The translations under genes and the position numbers were made by a program. Under the pieces are notes generated by a model. The model did no database searches. It was given only the letters and a program-made list of their open reading frames with translations, and had not been told where the DNA came from. This document shows positions 16,529-25,942 of a DNA stretch of 64,000 bases, in pieces (positions within the stretch are counted from its first letter, which is position 1; every line of letters starts with the position of its first letter). The DNA lies in the NCBI GenBank assembly GCA_020523885.1, contig JAJAPY010000009.1, positions 46,586 through 110,585 of the forward strand, written 5' to 3'. This stretch comes from Candidatus Liberimonas magnetica. Its GTDB lineage: Bacteria; Elusimicrobiota; Endomicrobiia; Endomicrobiales; JAFGIL01.

Positions 16529-16665
16529 TTTATTTTCTGCCCCTTCCTGATATTCTCCCCGGTTTCTCTTTTTTTATAAAGTCTAAGATGCGGTCACATT
16601 ATTTCTTTATAACTTATAAGTATCATTAGGCACGCCTGCCACGAATCCTTTACAATAAGTCACAT

Positions 16666-16686
16666 AAGTCATGCCTGGCACCGTTT
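16666..16686 (+). repeat. Dispersed 3' tag next to MITE copy 2
   Basis: CATGCCTGGCACCGTTT, preceded by ACAATAAGTCACATAAG, which is the same leading sequence as at the tag at 8532-8560. Here the MITE-like element begins directly after the tag. Confidence 0.5.
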
Positions 16687-16825
16687 CTTCGTTAAGTGAG
16701 GTTTGTCATTGCGAGCCGGAGGCGAAGCAATCTCGACGTTTTGGAGATTGCCACGTCGCTTCGCTCCTCGCAAAGACACCGAAGAAAAAAGACTGTCGTG
16801 GAACGTTCGACTTAACGAAGTAGTG
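16687..16825. mobile_element. MITE-like palindromic repeat, copy 2 (inverted)
   Basis: Inverted copy of the element at 8345-8488, with one internal substitution and a truncated left terminal repeat (CTTCGTTAAG instead of the full 15 bp). It lies about 55 bp below the stop of the HEPN-type gene at 16879. Confidence 0.75.
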
Positions 16826-16878
16826 ATAGATTATGTCGCATTCTTGTTTTGTCAATATTATTTAATCCCATTATTTCC

Positions 16879-17772
16879 TTATGTCTTTTTTAATGCTCCA
16901 TCAAGACGAAGCATAACGAACTGTATCATTACCAAACAAAGCTGCCTTAAAAGACGTGCTTGGTCTTTTTCAGCCATATAAGGATGAGAGCCGGTATGAC
17001 TAAGTAGACCATATATTTTATCAATTGTTTCTTTCTCTTTCTTTTCAACTAAACCTTTTTTTTCAAGATATTCACGAACTTCAACCGGCCTTTTAAAAGA
17101 TATACTTTCACCAAATGATGCTGCATATTTACTGGCTACTTGTTCTAATATAGCTTCAAAAAACTTTCGTGCATTGCTAATACAATCAGACCAGAGCCCT
17201 GCCACATAATGGTCTTCAGCTATTTTTAGAAATTCAAATGTCTGTTTTATATCTGGCAAGCTTAAAGAACTATGAAGTTTTTCTAACAATCCTTTTTCTG
17301 CTTCAGAATCAAGAATGTCAGTTTCTTCTTGATAAAGCTCGTCATCTTTAAAAACATAACCATCCATTTCTAAACAGCGAATCATTTCATCATGCAATTC
17401 CGTTAATTTATCGTGCTCGTATCCCGTAGTTTTTCTATACCATATGCTAATATCACGAGAAAGATTTTTAAGATAAGATTGGCCTAATGTTTTCCTCTGT
17501 TCCCAAGACCAATTCAGAGTATTTTGCGCAAAACTTTCTCCTGTATGAATTTGCATTAGAAATTCCTGGAGTTTTCTTATACTATAATGTTGCGATTTTA
17601 CTAAATTACAAAACCAGGCATCATAATTAAGTTCATAAAGATAATCATAAAAAGTATCACTATGAATTACTTCTTTTGTAGCAGTATTACCATAATCGTA
17701 AATTCTATCAATATACGTAAATTTTCTAGTGTAAATCTTGGCTATTACATTTGCTGTTTTACGACTAATCAT
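16879..17772 (-). CDS. HEPN-like (Abi C-terminal type) protein
   Basis: A 297-residue soluble protein. The C-terminal part (about 175-295) has the helical pattern of the abortive-infection C-terminal/HEPN group: HYVAGLWSDCISNARKFFEA, then IDKIYGLLSHTGSHPYMAEK and a final helix. No classical Rx4-6H pair is obvious, so RNase activity is uncertain. The N-terminal part is helical and not recognised. ATG at 17772 is chosen over a TTG twelve bases earlier because GGAG is six bases before it. It is a single gene with a MITE and a dispersed tag below it. A role in phage defence is suggested by family and context only. Confidence 0.6.
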   Translation of the reverse strand: MISRKTANVIAKIYTRKFTYIDRIYDYGNTATKEVIHSDTFYDYLYELNYDAWFCNLVKSQHYSIRKLQEFLMQIHTGESFAQNTLNWSWEQRKTLGQSYLKNLSRDISIWYRKTTGYEHDKLTELHDEMIRCLEMDGYVFKDDELYQEETDILDSEAEKGLLEKLHSSLSLPDIKQTFEFLKIAEDHYVAGLWSDCISNARKFFEAILEQVASKYAASFGESISFKRPVEVREYLEKKGLVEKKEKETIDKIYGLLSHTGSHPYMAEKDQARLLRQLCLVMIQFVMLRLDGALKKT

Positions 17773-17886
17773 CTTGCACTCCAAATTTGTTATTTTTTAA
17801 AATAGTGAAATTAGCTAAATAATACAATATTCAATTTTATCAATCATTTCTAGTCAATTGCAGCTATCTTCCTGATGAAGACCTAA

Positions 17887-18171
17887 TCATTTTTTTGACA
17901 AAAGTGTAACCACTGCTAATGCACACGTGGCAATTGCTAATACCCAAGTCCCAATTACAAGCCACATAGAATGTGATAGTTGTTTTTTGTTGTATTCATT
18001 TTGCTGCCAAAGTATTTTCTTCTGTTGCTCGTTCTGTTCGCTTAATAATTGTTGTTGTAATTTATATTGAAAAAAGTATTCGCCAATTTCTTTCTCAAAT
18101 GTAATACTAACAACTGTTTGTAATTTCTCCAGGATTTCTTCTATACTCATGTCTTTATTAAACTTAGGCAT
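17887..18171 (-). CDS. Small C-terminal membrane-anchored protein
   Basis: A 94-residue protein with a charged, Q-rich coiled-coil N-terminal part (residues about 10-60) and one C-terminal transmembrane helix (WLVIGTWVLAIATCALAVVT, about 69-90) followed by LSKK. I do not recognise a family. GGGGG lies before the start. Tail-anchored small proteins like this are frequent between defence genes, but nothing ties it to a neighbour. Confidence 0.6.
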   Translation of the reverse strand: MPKFNKDMSIEEILEKLQTVVSITFEKEIGEYFFQYKLQQQLLSEQNEQQKKILWQQNEYNKKQLSHSMWLVIGTWVLAIATCALAVVTLLSKK

Positions 18172-18228
18172 ACATTTGTCCCCCTATTACGTCATATTGG
18201 ATCGTATGACTTATTCTACTTCCCTTTG

Positions 18229-18993
18229 CTATATCTCATCAATTTCTTTACGAAAAGAACCACCCCTGACCTGAATGAAAGCTTCGATAATTTCCCATAA
18301 TGGATGATTCAAGACTTTATAAAATTCCTGATAATCAGTATCTTCAATTTTTTTTAATAACAATTCAAAATAACCAGCAACAATGCAGTCAGCAAAAAAT
18401 GGTTTTCTTTCTGCCATCGCGTCGCCACGCGAAATATATGCCCTGCTTTTAGGTTGACTTATAAAATGATTTTTATATCCGTTAATCATGTTGCCATGAT
18501 TCAAATCATAGTGCGAAGCAACATGATTCCTCATCCTTTCACATAATTCCTTCAAAGGTTTGTATTTATCATATTCAGGAATGTTTTTTTGTACATTTTT
18601 TGAAACATCTATGAACATATTCCATTTTTCACGAGCTTCCTTTGATAATTTTCTTAGCACTTCTTCAAATAATGGATGTGAGAGGATTGCTTCTGATTTG
18701 GATATATTCTCCATTAATTCACGCAATATACTGAACCATAACTTTCGTATATACCATGTCATTCCACTGTATTGTCCCGCATGTCTATTACACTTTCCCG
18801 GAGAAATAGGCTTATCTTCATTAATACATACATTTATCTGCGATAAATATTTTAAGTCATTATATGCTAAAGATAGCATAAGCATAAAGCTACATACATC
18901 TGCAGTATCAGAATTGTCCTTATCATTGGGTAGAAAAACATTGGCATCAAAGCTATATAAATCCCCAATTTCATGTACACGTAAAATACCCAT
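18229..18993 (-). CDS. Hypothetical helical protein
   Basis: A 254-residue soluble protein that I do not recognise. It is mainly helical, with a conserved-looking centre CERMRNHVASHYDLNHGNMI that recalls the RNxxxH-type motif of HEPN proteins (R-N-H-V-A-S-H), and a C-terminal segment DCIVAGYFELLLKKIEDTDY. The ATG at 18993 is preferred to one six bases earlier because AAAGGA is then correctly spaced. A motif shared with other single genes (GATACAATAAG) lies 55-75 bases upstream. A HEPN-like fold is possible but not demonstrated. Confidence 0.55.
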   Translation of the reverse strand: MGILRVHEIGDLYSFDANVFLPNDKDNSDTADVCSFMLMLSLAYNDLKYLSQINVCINEDKPISPGKCNRHAGQYSGMTWYIRKLWFSILRELMENISKSEAILSHPLFEEVLRKLSKEAREKWNMFIDVSKNVQKNIPEYDKYKPLKELCERMRNHVASHYDLNHGNMINGYKNHFISQPKSRAYISRGDAMAERKPFFADCIVAGYFELLLKKIEDTDYQEFYKVLNHPLWEIIEAFIQVRGGSFRKEIDEI

Positions 18994-19047
18994 AAACATC
19001 CTTTTAGTGTAAGTTATTAGTTAAGCGTCTATATCTTTACTATTTTT

Positions 19048-19069
19048 TGACTTATTGTATCTATTGACT
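19048..19069 (-). promoter_or_regulatory. Recurrent upstream motif (AGTCAATAGATACAATAAG)
   Basis: The same minus-strand core, GATACAATA or close variants, is found 40-90 bases upstream of four single genes: at 9676-9695 (SGNH), here (18993 gene), 46331-46358 (HEPN gene) and 62966-62985 (GIY-YIG gene). TACAAT could be a -10 hexamer, but no consistent -35 is present at all copies. Confidence 0.45.
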
Positions 19070-19143
19070 GTTTCTCTAAGAACATGTCAATTTATAGAAA
19101 TAGACTCAATCTATGGTTATTTAAGTATTGTGTCCCCCGAATT

Positions 19144-19293
19144 CTAAAGGCGAAATTCTCCTTTTTTTGCAGCTGTTCTTAATAATTCTATTTCTTCTTG
19201 CGTAAGCTCCTTTTTTCTATAGTTCCTATAATATTTACTTCCTTCACATAAAACTGTTTTACATAAGGTTATCAAAGATATTAAATCAATCAT
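19144..19293 (-). CDS. 49-residue hypothetical protein
   Basis: A short gene with a good ribosome site (AAGGGGCG, five bases before ATG). The product begins MIDLISLITLCKTVLCEGSK and ends LRTAAKKGEFRL. A hydrophobic N-terminal helix with two Cys is followed by a basic segment and an acidic/helical C-terminus. I do not recognise it. It lies between the 18993 gene and the broken Abi gene and may start a short transcript with them. Confidence 0.5.
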   Translation of the reverse strand: MIDLISLITLCKTVLCEGSKYYRNYRKKELTQEEIELLRTAAKKGEFRL

Positions 19294-19306
19294 ATTTCGC
19301 CCCTTT

Positions 19307-19492
19307 TTACGATTTATATTTCTTCCTTGGGCAAGCAGTGAAGTTTAGTAAAGCAAGTAAAGACTGACACCGTTTTCCTGCTTCCTGCAAATACCGGCCA
19401 ATCTGGCTACCAGGGAGTCTATTGTTTTCCGTATCTCCCAATACATTCGATATCTGCTCTATGTTCGCTTCGTTAAATTCCGAAATAACCAT
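19307..19492 (-). pseudogene. Truncated N-terminus of an Abi-type gene
   Basis: The first 36 residues read VISEFNEANIEQISNVLGDT then GSQIGRYLQEAG, which matches the conserved start of a family of abortive-infection-like proteins (xISxFNExxIxxICxxLGDTxxGLTGSEIGRLL). The frame then enters a dispersed tag (19338-19372) and ends after 61 residues. All downstream domains are missing, so this is a gene remnant joined to repeat DNA. Confidence 0.6.
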
Positions 19493-19549
19493 TTATTGAC
19501 ACCTTAATCTTTGAAGTTAATCTCTATTAATTTAGTACTGCAACTAAAA

Positions 19550-22333
19550 TCATTCACTTTTACGTCTTCCTCTTCTATCGAGAGCATAATTATTTGGTGC
19601 TAAATTCGTATGTTTCGCCCAATCCATTAATATTTTCGCATTGGTTTTTGCTGTTGAGATGGCCCAATCGGCATTTAGCTTTTGCTTTAATTTAATTCCT
19701 AAATCATTCAAATTTAAGCCATTTTCTATTTTCGCATTTTCATTCAACACCTCAATAAAATATTTAAACATAGGATAATGTTGTATTGCTTTTTCTGCAA
19801 AAAGCCTTGGCCGTTCAGTAACATTCCCAACAAAAATAAAAGCATCCTGGAATAAATTGATCGTTTTAGATTTATCTTCTCTCGAAATAAAACCTATGGT
19901 TTCTAATACTGCCAAAGATTTTGATATAGTACTTCTAGCGAGGCCATCCCAATCAATTCTCCCGCCAGTTTTCGCTGCATTAACCATCCTGCAAAGGATC
20001 TCTTCCATTGGCGAATATTGAATAATAGATGATCCGCTTCTCTTTCTAATTACAAATTTATTCTCGCGGATTTGAGTCCCATGTTCATATTTAAGAATAT
20101 TGCCTTTTTCTACTAAAACAAGGTCAGCGGAATCCATCCATCCCATAAAATTACGGGCATAACTTAACCAAGTATTTTTAGATGCAGCAATATATGGACA
20201 GGATTCTTCTAATATCGCCGCCACTTCCTGCAAAGATAATTTCCCTTTACTTACAAGTTGTTGCAGAATTTTATTTATCAATCTGTTTCTTTTCAAATTG
20301 TCATTCAAATATGTTCTCAATAATTTGTCAAATTCTTTATCATCTTTCATCTCTATATTTAAACTTAATAATCCATTTTTGATTTTTGAAATACCAAGTA
20401 ATTCCATGTCTTTAGCAACATTAAACAATGTTCTTTTTGATAACCCTGTATTGCCTTGAAAAGCTTCTATTTTTTGTTGACCCATTCTTGTTAATGCTTT
20501 TGTTACTTTATAAACACTTTGTATGGGAGATCTAATAATGTAATTTTCCTGCTCAGGTAATTTTCCAGAATTTAGATAGTCTCTAAATATATCCCAGTAA
20601 ATATCGTATTTATGTCCGATTTTAACAACAAGTCTTTTAGTTATCAAAGGTTGAATAATTTCTAAGCGAAATTCTTCCCCTATTTCGTTAACGCTAATAG
20701 GAGCAGATTTTGCGATACTACGCAATGCACTTTCCTCTTTAGAACTCAAACCAATCATATCTGCCTTGAACAATTCCTCAACGTTTAAGACACCGGTTGC
20801 TATGTCGGCCTGAGAAATACCTTTGTCACGCTGTGCTTTAACATGCGCGCATAGTTTTTTCAATAACCAAGGGTATCCTTGCGAATATTCAGAAAGAAAA
20901 AATTTCAGATCGTTGCGTAAAGAAGATTTAATTTCCTTACTAAGTTTATCCAACAAACAGTTAATTTCCTGCTCTGAAAATATACCAAGGGATATACACT
21001 GGCTTTGACTTGATATTGAGTCGCGTAATTCAAAGGGAAACTCGCTTGTTAAACCGATTAAATCAGATTTCCATGAAAACCCAAAGACTATATTCAACTT
21101 TTTGTCACATATTTTCAAGAACAAATTACAAATATTTTTTAATGTCTCTTGCTTATAGAAGATGTTCTCAAACTGGTCATAAAATATTACCAATAACTTA
21201 TTTTGAGGTTTTAGTCTATCGGAAACCTTTTCCAACATTTTAAATGCCCCATCATATCCCGAGATGGTATTGTCTTCTGATTTCATTAGATCAACAACAC
21301 TTTTACTCTCAATAACATACTTTACCACATTTAAAACAAATCTTGAGGATGAAGCAGATCTGGAGTCTATAGCAATAGAAATATGCCCGTTTTGCGTTAG
21401 ACTTTCTACACATTTGAGCACAGTTGAACTCTTTCCCCATCCCGAATTTGCTTCAAAATATACACCCCTTGATGCGACCTCGCCATTGACAACTTTTGCT
21501 GTAAAATCATTAAATTCTTTAAGAATATTTTCCCTGCCAACATAGTACTGAGGCGATGCAGGGAACTGATACTCAAAACATGCATCGCTACCTCTCACCT
21601 CAACAATTACCTCAATATCCTGTGTCGTCTGATGAGATGAATTAATTGGTGTGCTTAAGGGTAGGATTTCAAAATCCTTCAATTCGGGAATATTGTCTAT
21701 AATATATTTTACATCCGCGGCATTACCTATCACATTTCCTTTTCCATCAAATAATGCAACATATCTTGGGATTACGTCTCCTGCTTTAATAACATATTGC
21801 AGCCAAAAGTATCCTTTATCGGAATAAATAATGTTCCAATCACCAGCTTCGCCAACTTCTTTGGGAATTTTCTGTGCAATCACATCAGCCCCGACAATTA
21901 AGCCTGAATCAAATATTGCATCCAGAACATGTTCTTCTTCAAATAATTTCAAAGTAATTTCAGAATTTGGTTCTATACTTTCATGATAGAATCCTTTTGC
22001 ATGGCTGTTTAATCCCGGAATCGCAATAAATATACCGTGAGTCTTCTTACACTTCCCCCATTTTGCCATATATTTTCCAAAGAATGCCTGTATCTTAGGG
22101 GAATCTATTTCGTTTTCATAGAATTTACATTCCGCATAAAGAGGGATATCTGTTGCAATATGTTTGCCCTCAATATCTATTTCCATTCCAGCATAATTCA
22201 CAGAAGGATTGCGATCTATCTGATATCCGTAATGCTTCAATACTTCTGCCATAAGCTTCTCAAAAAGCTTTCCTTTTTGTTGATTTTTCCCTTGTACTGA
22301 ATCTGAATCGGACAGTATCTTTAATTTACTCAT
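19550..22333 (-). CDS. Mrr-nuclease/STAND ATPase (Avs-like antiviral protein)
   Basis: A 927-residue protein. Residues about 20-115 form an Mrr-type PD-(D/E)xK nuclease domain, with E51-x-D53 after GM and ECK at 68-70. A mixed domain (120-250) follows. A STAND-type P-loop ATPase spans about 262-560, with Walker A ANSGWGKSS (295-303) and Walker B LLVIFYDQFEN (380-390). Winged-helix and helical repeats fill the C-terminal half and probably form the sensor. Nuclease-STAND-sensor is the plan of Avs proteins, which bind a phage protein, oligomerise and cut DNA. ATG at 22333 has GAGGAG six bases before it. Assignment to a named Avs type is not possible by eye. Confidence 0.78.
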   Translation of the reverse strand: MSKLKILSDSDSVQGKNQQKGKLFEKLMAEVLKHYGYQIDRNPSVNYAGMEIDIEGKHIATDIPLYAECKFYENEIDSPKIQAFFGKYMAKWGKCKKTHGIFIAIPGLNSHAKGFYHESIEPNSEITLKLFEEEHVLDAIFDSGLIVGADVIAQKIPKEVGEAGDWNIIYSDKGYFWLQYVIKAGDVIPRYVALFDGKGNVIGNAADVKYIIDNIPELKDFEILPLSTPINSSHQTTQDIEVIVEVRGSDACFEYQFPASPQYYVGRENILKEFNDFTAKVVNGEVASRGVYFEANSGWGKSSTVLKCVESLTQNGHISIAIDSRSASSSRFVLNVVKYVIESKSVVDLMKSEDNTISGYDGAFKMLEKVSDRLKPQNKLLVIFYDQFENIFYKQETLKNICNLFLKICDKKLNIVFGFSWKSDLIGLTSEFPFELRDSISSQSQCISLGIFSEQEINCLLDKLSKEIKSSLRNDLKFFLSEYSQGYPWLLKKLCAHVKAQRDKGISQADIATGVLNVEELFKADMIGLSSKEESALRSIAKSAPISVNEIGEEFRLEIIQPLITKRLVVKIGHKYDIYWDIFRDYLNSGKLPEQENYIIRSPIQSVYKVTKALTRMGQQKIEAFQGNTGLSKRTLFNVAKDMELLGISKIKNGLLSLNIEMKDDKEFDKLLRTYLNDNLKRNRLINKILQQLVSKGKLSLQEVAAILEESCPYIAASKNTWLSYARNFMGWMDSADLVLVEKGNILKYEHGTQIRENKFVIRKRSGSSIIQYSPMEEILCRMVNAAKTGGRIDWDGLARSTISKSLAVLETIGFISREDKSKTINLFQDAFIFVGNVTERPRLFAEKAIQHYPMFKYFIEVLNENAKIENGLNLNDLGIKLKQKLNADWAISTAKTNAKILMDWAKHTNLAPNNYALDRRGRRKSE

Positions 22334-22405
22334 ATACAACTCCTCGTTTTCCTAAGTTCCGCTAATGGTTTCGGTGTCACTTTACTTGCTTTACTAATTG
22401 ATGAT

Positions 22406-25400
22406 TTATTCAGTGCCGTCTTCAACGATCTTTATTTCTTCTTTTGTGAGGCCATATAGTTTATAAACCATCTGGTCAATTTGTTTTTCGTATTCTTTGA
22501 CTTCTTCTTTTTTTGTGGGATTTTCCATATAATCGTTGAATTTAGTAACCACCAATATTTTATCAACGATCTCGATGATTTGATTCCGTTGCTTCTCCGA
22601 AGTTGCCTTGATGACAAGGTTCTCAACATGCTCTTTCTTGATCTCAGCGAGGGCCTCACCCTTTTCAGGGTTGAGCCACTGAAAATAATAGTTAAGCAGT
22701 CGTGAATTAAGCAGACCCAAGATGAATTTCAAATCATACGTCTTGTTTCGTTGAGTAATAGTGTGCATGTTTTTCATGCAAATGAACTGCTTCGAGTCGA
22801 GCGTGGCTATTAGAGAGTCTCCGGTTTGACGGATGACTATCTTTTCTGCCGCATCGAATGTCTCAACACGGCGAGGAGCAGCTAGGTTCGGCCCATACTT
22901 AATCCAGCGATGACCATCCCACTTCGTCACATACCGATCGATATCCCGGCCTCTTAATAGTGGCCTGTACGTCTTGTCCTTCTTGTGGTCGGCATCGTAA
23001 ATGCGCTTATTGAGGTCGGACCTGGTTTGTCTCGGCGTGCCCTTTCCAACTTCATAGGGACTCATCCCTGCCAAGACCTCGCACAGCTCCTTGAGGCGAA
23101 CTGATTCCGCCCTAATTTTTTCAATCAGCGCCTCTTGATTGGAATCGACGAAAATGTTGACAGGGTCGCCGCCCGTCGAAGCCCATTTCTGTTGTTCAAC
23201 GAACCGATCGATTGAGGAACCTGCATCGGTTACAAGTCTGACCAATACACGATTGTTTTTTGGGATCTCTTTACTGACGATTACCACCTCCGTGTCAACG
23301 GTGGCATCAAACACCTTACGCGCATAGTGAATAATCTCTCGAACGCTTTGCTGTCCGAACAGGAAGCATCGAATCTTTCTGAGCTTCAGATTGATGAGCC
23401 AAGGGTTGGGGATGATATAAGCGAGAACGGCGGCTGTATGCAGGAGGTCGAACCCCCTTTCTAGAAAAAGGAGGTAGCTGTCCAGCTGGTAATCTTGATG
23501 GTGGTACTGGCGCAGAAACACTTGCTTCTCCGGTGCAGAGAATCGTGCACCGTAGGGTGGGTTTCCAATCACAATATCAAAACCACCATTTTCAAAAACA
23601 TCTGCAAAGTGAAGTTTCCAGAGAAAGAATGGTTTTGTGTTTGATTTTTTGAATTGCTCTATTTTTTTCAGTTCAGATATTTTATTCTGCTCTTTAAGCG
23701 TGGCTTCAATAAAATCCCACCCAATTTTATCAATCTGTTTTTTAATTTTACCCTTTGCTTCCTTCTCGTTGGTTTCAAATAATTCCTTGTGAAGTTGCTT
23801 TAACATCTCTCTTTTTTGCTTTGCCTCATTTTGGCCGTCAAAAAGTCCGGCGGTTTCCTCAGCTTTAATGTCCTGCTTGTCTAAACCTTTCAATTGTTTA
23901 TCAAGCTTTTTTAATTCTTCATTTAATCCTGCCTGCTTAATTTTTGTAAGTTTATTTTTTGCGTGAAGATCCAAATATTCTTTTTGCAATTCTGACTGTT
24001 TCTGTTTTATTGATTCAATGAGTTTTTGTTTGTCAAAATCATTACTGGTAATAAGTTTTTCATCAAAAAGTTTTACGCCCTCATATTCTTCAAGCAGGCT
24101 ATTGCCCTGCATAATCTTAAAATCAAGATTTGGCAATGGTTCAATGTCCCAGTTTTCTTTCGTTTTATCAATCCCTTCGTCAACCAAAAGAGAGATAAAA
24201 AAGCGCAGTTTTGCAATTTCTACAGCAATCTGTTGAATATCAACGCCATATATACATTTTTGAATTAAATACAGTTTTCGCCCGTAATCCGCATTTTTAC
24301 CTTTGAAAAATTCTTCAATACGATTTTTGGTATCCTGCTTGATACGCGAATCGGGTATTGTATCTGCCGCCGAAAGCTGGGCTTGTTTCCAAAGTTCATT
24401 ACACGGATCAACTTTATTTAAAATAAATACCAATTTATTAAGTGCACCCATTGGAAAAGCGCCAGAACCGACCGCCGGATCAACAATTCTAACACTTTCA
24501 ATCAGTTCTACAAGTTTTTTTGACTCTGCTTTATTAAAAGGATTTTCTTCGCTTCCCGTTGAAAAAAGTCGGACAATTTTGTCATCTAAATCTGGAATAG
24601 CTGAAAGATGTGTTTTGAAATATGCCTTAAGCGATTCGGTTACCATATAATCAACTATTTCTCTTGGGGTGTAATAACTGCCAGTGGCTTTGCGGGCAGT
24701 AGTAGAGGTTTCAGGATTAAAACTTGCCAGAAGATTTTCAAATACTCTACCCAAAAGCTCGGGGTCAAGGGCGATATCCTGATCGTCCGGTGAGTTCTCA
24801 TCAATGGTAAAATTAAACGAAGAAAGAATATCTAAAAGTCCTCTAACTTTATAGGTTTGGTTTTTTGTGCCGTAGGCATTATTGAGATCAGCTTTTTGTT
24901 CCCCGCTAAAAAAAAGAAAATTCGGAACATTTGGCTGGTTCTTTTTGGTGCGGGAAAATCCATCAATATAGATTCTTTCTTCTTTGTTATCTAAACATTC
25001 AAAAAGTCCACCATTTAAAAAAGGTATTTCATTAAAATAGTCCTTTAATTTATCCTGATCCGTAAAACACTCGTGATACCGAAACAGACTGTGATTTCCA
25101 AAATCTTCATTGTAACCTTTACCAAATCGTTTTTTATCAGTAAATTTTCTTTGGTCTTTCGGCGTACTCAAAGTCGCAAAGAATAGATTTTGTAAAATTG
25201 CTTTGTAATATGTTGATTCATCAGGAGATAAATCTTTTAACCGCTCAGCTATTTTTTTATTATCAAATAAATCTTTCGGTACAAGTCCTCGTTCTCGCAT
25301 AAACCAGATAAAAATCATTCTGGTAATTAGGCGAATGACCGCAATATTTCTGCCGTTTTCCTCTTCCTCTGCATCTTTTGGGAAAGTACTATGTTTGACC

Positions 25401-25942
25401 GCCCAAAAATACCAATTAGCAATATCTTCATAAAACTCTTTGGTAACCTTCTCAACTGAAAAAGCGTCTTTTATTTTCTCTAAACTGGAGAAGTCGCCGT
25501 CGCCTATTCGTTGTTTGAATGTTTTATTGGTAAAATCGTTTCCGACAAAATAAGTAAAACGGCGAAAAGCGCTCCAATCTCTTTTTTTACCAAGATAATT
25601 AGCGTAAATAAGAGAAAACCGGAAACTGCCCACTTTATTATAATAAATAAAAATACCGGCATCAGTTTGAGTTTCTTTGAGGATTTTCTTTCCTAATTCA
25701 TATTGTGCTTTTTTGCCGGAGCGTTCAGAAAGCTCTTGTTTTGCTTCAAAAGCACAGACAAGCAGCGTGCCGTCATCCAAATGCAGCTCGCCAAGTTTCA
25801 AACCACCGAAAAAATTATCGGTATTATAAAAATCGTAACTTTCTTCTTTTGGGCGAAATTTCCCATTTTTTTCTGAAAAAAAACGCTTTAATCTTTGAAT
25901 ATCAAAATTGTCTATTATATTTTGCAATATTTCTCTACTCAT
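22406..25942 (-). CDS. Type IIG-like restriction enzyme/adenine methyltransferase
   Basis: A 1178-residue protein of the Eco57I/type IIG family. The N-terminal part holds a putative PD-(D/E)xK nuclease (D57, then E66-A-K68 in CAFEAKQ). A helical domain leads to the methyltransferase: SAM-binding motif VDPAVGSGAF near 495 and catalytic NPPYG near 790. A coiled insertion (about 640-740) sits between them. The C-terminal 300 residues are a TaqI-type target-recognition region (RPLLRGRDIDRY, LGLLNSRLLNYYF). The DNA coding for this last part (about 22.6-23.6 kb) is visibly richer in GC than the rest, suggesting exchange of specificity. Its start overlaps the stop of the PLD-helicase by four bases, so the two form one system. 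Confidence 0.83.
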   Translation of the reverse strand: MSREILQNIIDNFDIQRLKRFFSEKNGKFRPKEESYDFYNTDNFFGGLKLGELHLDDGTLLVCAFEAKQELSERSGKKAQYELGKKILKETQTDAGIFIYYNKVGSFRFSLIYANYLGKKRDWSAFRRFTYFVGNDFTNKTFKQRIGDGDFSSLEKIKDAFSVEKVTKEFYEDIANWYFWAVKHSTFPKDAEEEENGRNIAVIRLITRMIFIWFMRERGLVPKDLFDNKKIAERLKDLSPDESTYYKAILQNLFFATLSTPKDQRKFTDKKRFGKGYNEDFGNHSLFRYHECFTDQDKLKDYFNEIPFLNGGLFECLDNKEERIYIDGFSRTKKNQPNVPNFLFFSGEQKADLNNAYGTKNQTYKVRGLLDILSSFNFTIDENSPDDQDIALDPELLGRVFENLLASFNPETSTTARKATGSYYTPREIVDYMVTESLKAYFKTHLSAIPDLDDKIVRLFSTGSEENPFNKAESKKLVELIESVRIVDPAVGSGAFPMGALNKLVFILNKVDPCNELWKQAQLSAADTIPDSRIKQDTKNRIEEFFKGKNADYGRKLYLIQKCIYGVDIQQIAVEIAKLRFFISLLVDEGIDKTKENWDIEPLPNLDFKIMQGNSLLEEYEGVKLFDEKLITSNDFDKQKLIESIKQKQSELQKEYLDLHAKNKLTKIKQAGLNEELKKLDKQLKGLDKQDIKAEETAGLFDGQNEAKQKREMLKQLHKELFETNEKEAKGKIKKQIDKIGWDFIEATLKEQNKISELKKIEQFKKSNTKPFFLWKLHFADVFENGGFDIVIGNPPYGARFSAPEKQVFLRQYHHQDYQLDSYLLFLERGFDLLHTAAVLAYIIPNPWLINLKLRKIRCFLFGQQSVREIIHYARKVFDATVDTEVVIVSKEIPKNNRVLVRLVTDAGSSIDRFVEQQKWASTGGDPVNIFVDSNQEALIEKIRAESVRLKELCEVLAGMSPYEVGKGTPRQTRSDLNKRIYDADHKKDKTYRPLLRGRDIDRYVTKWDGHRWIKYGPNLAAPRRVETFDAAEKIVIRQTGDSLIATLDSKQFICMKNMHTITQRNKTYDLKFILGLLNSRLLNYYFQWLNPEKGEALAEIKKEHVENLVIKATSEKQRNQIIEIVDKILVVTKFNDYMENPTKKEEVKEYEKQIDQMVYKLYGLTKEEIKIVEDGTE

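Noticed and set aside
16173..16550. Plus-strand 125-residue frame
   Set aside because: It lies opposite the DUF6496-like gene, which has family motifs and a ribosome site on the minus strand.
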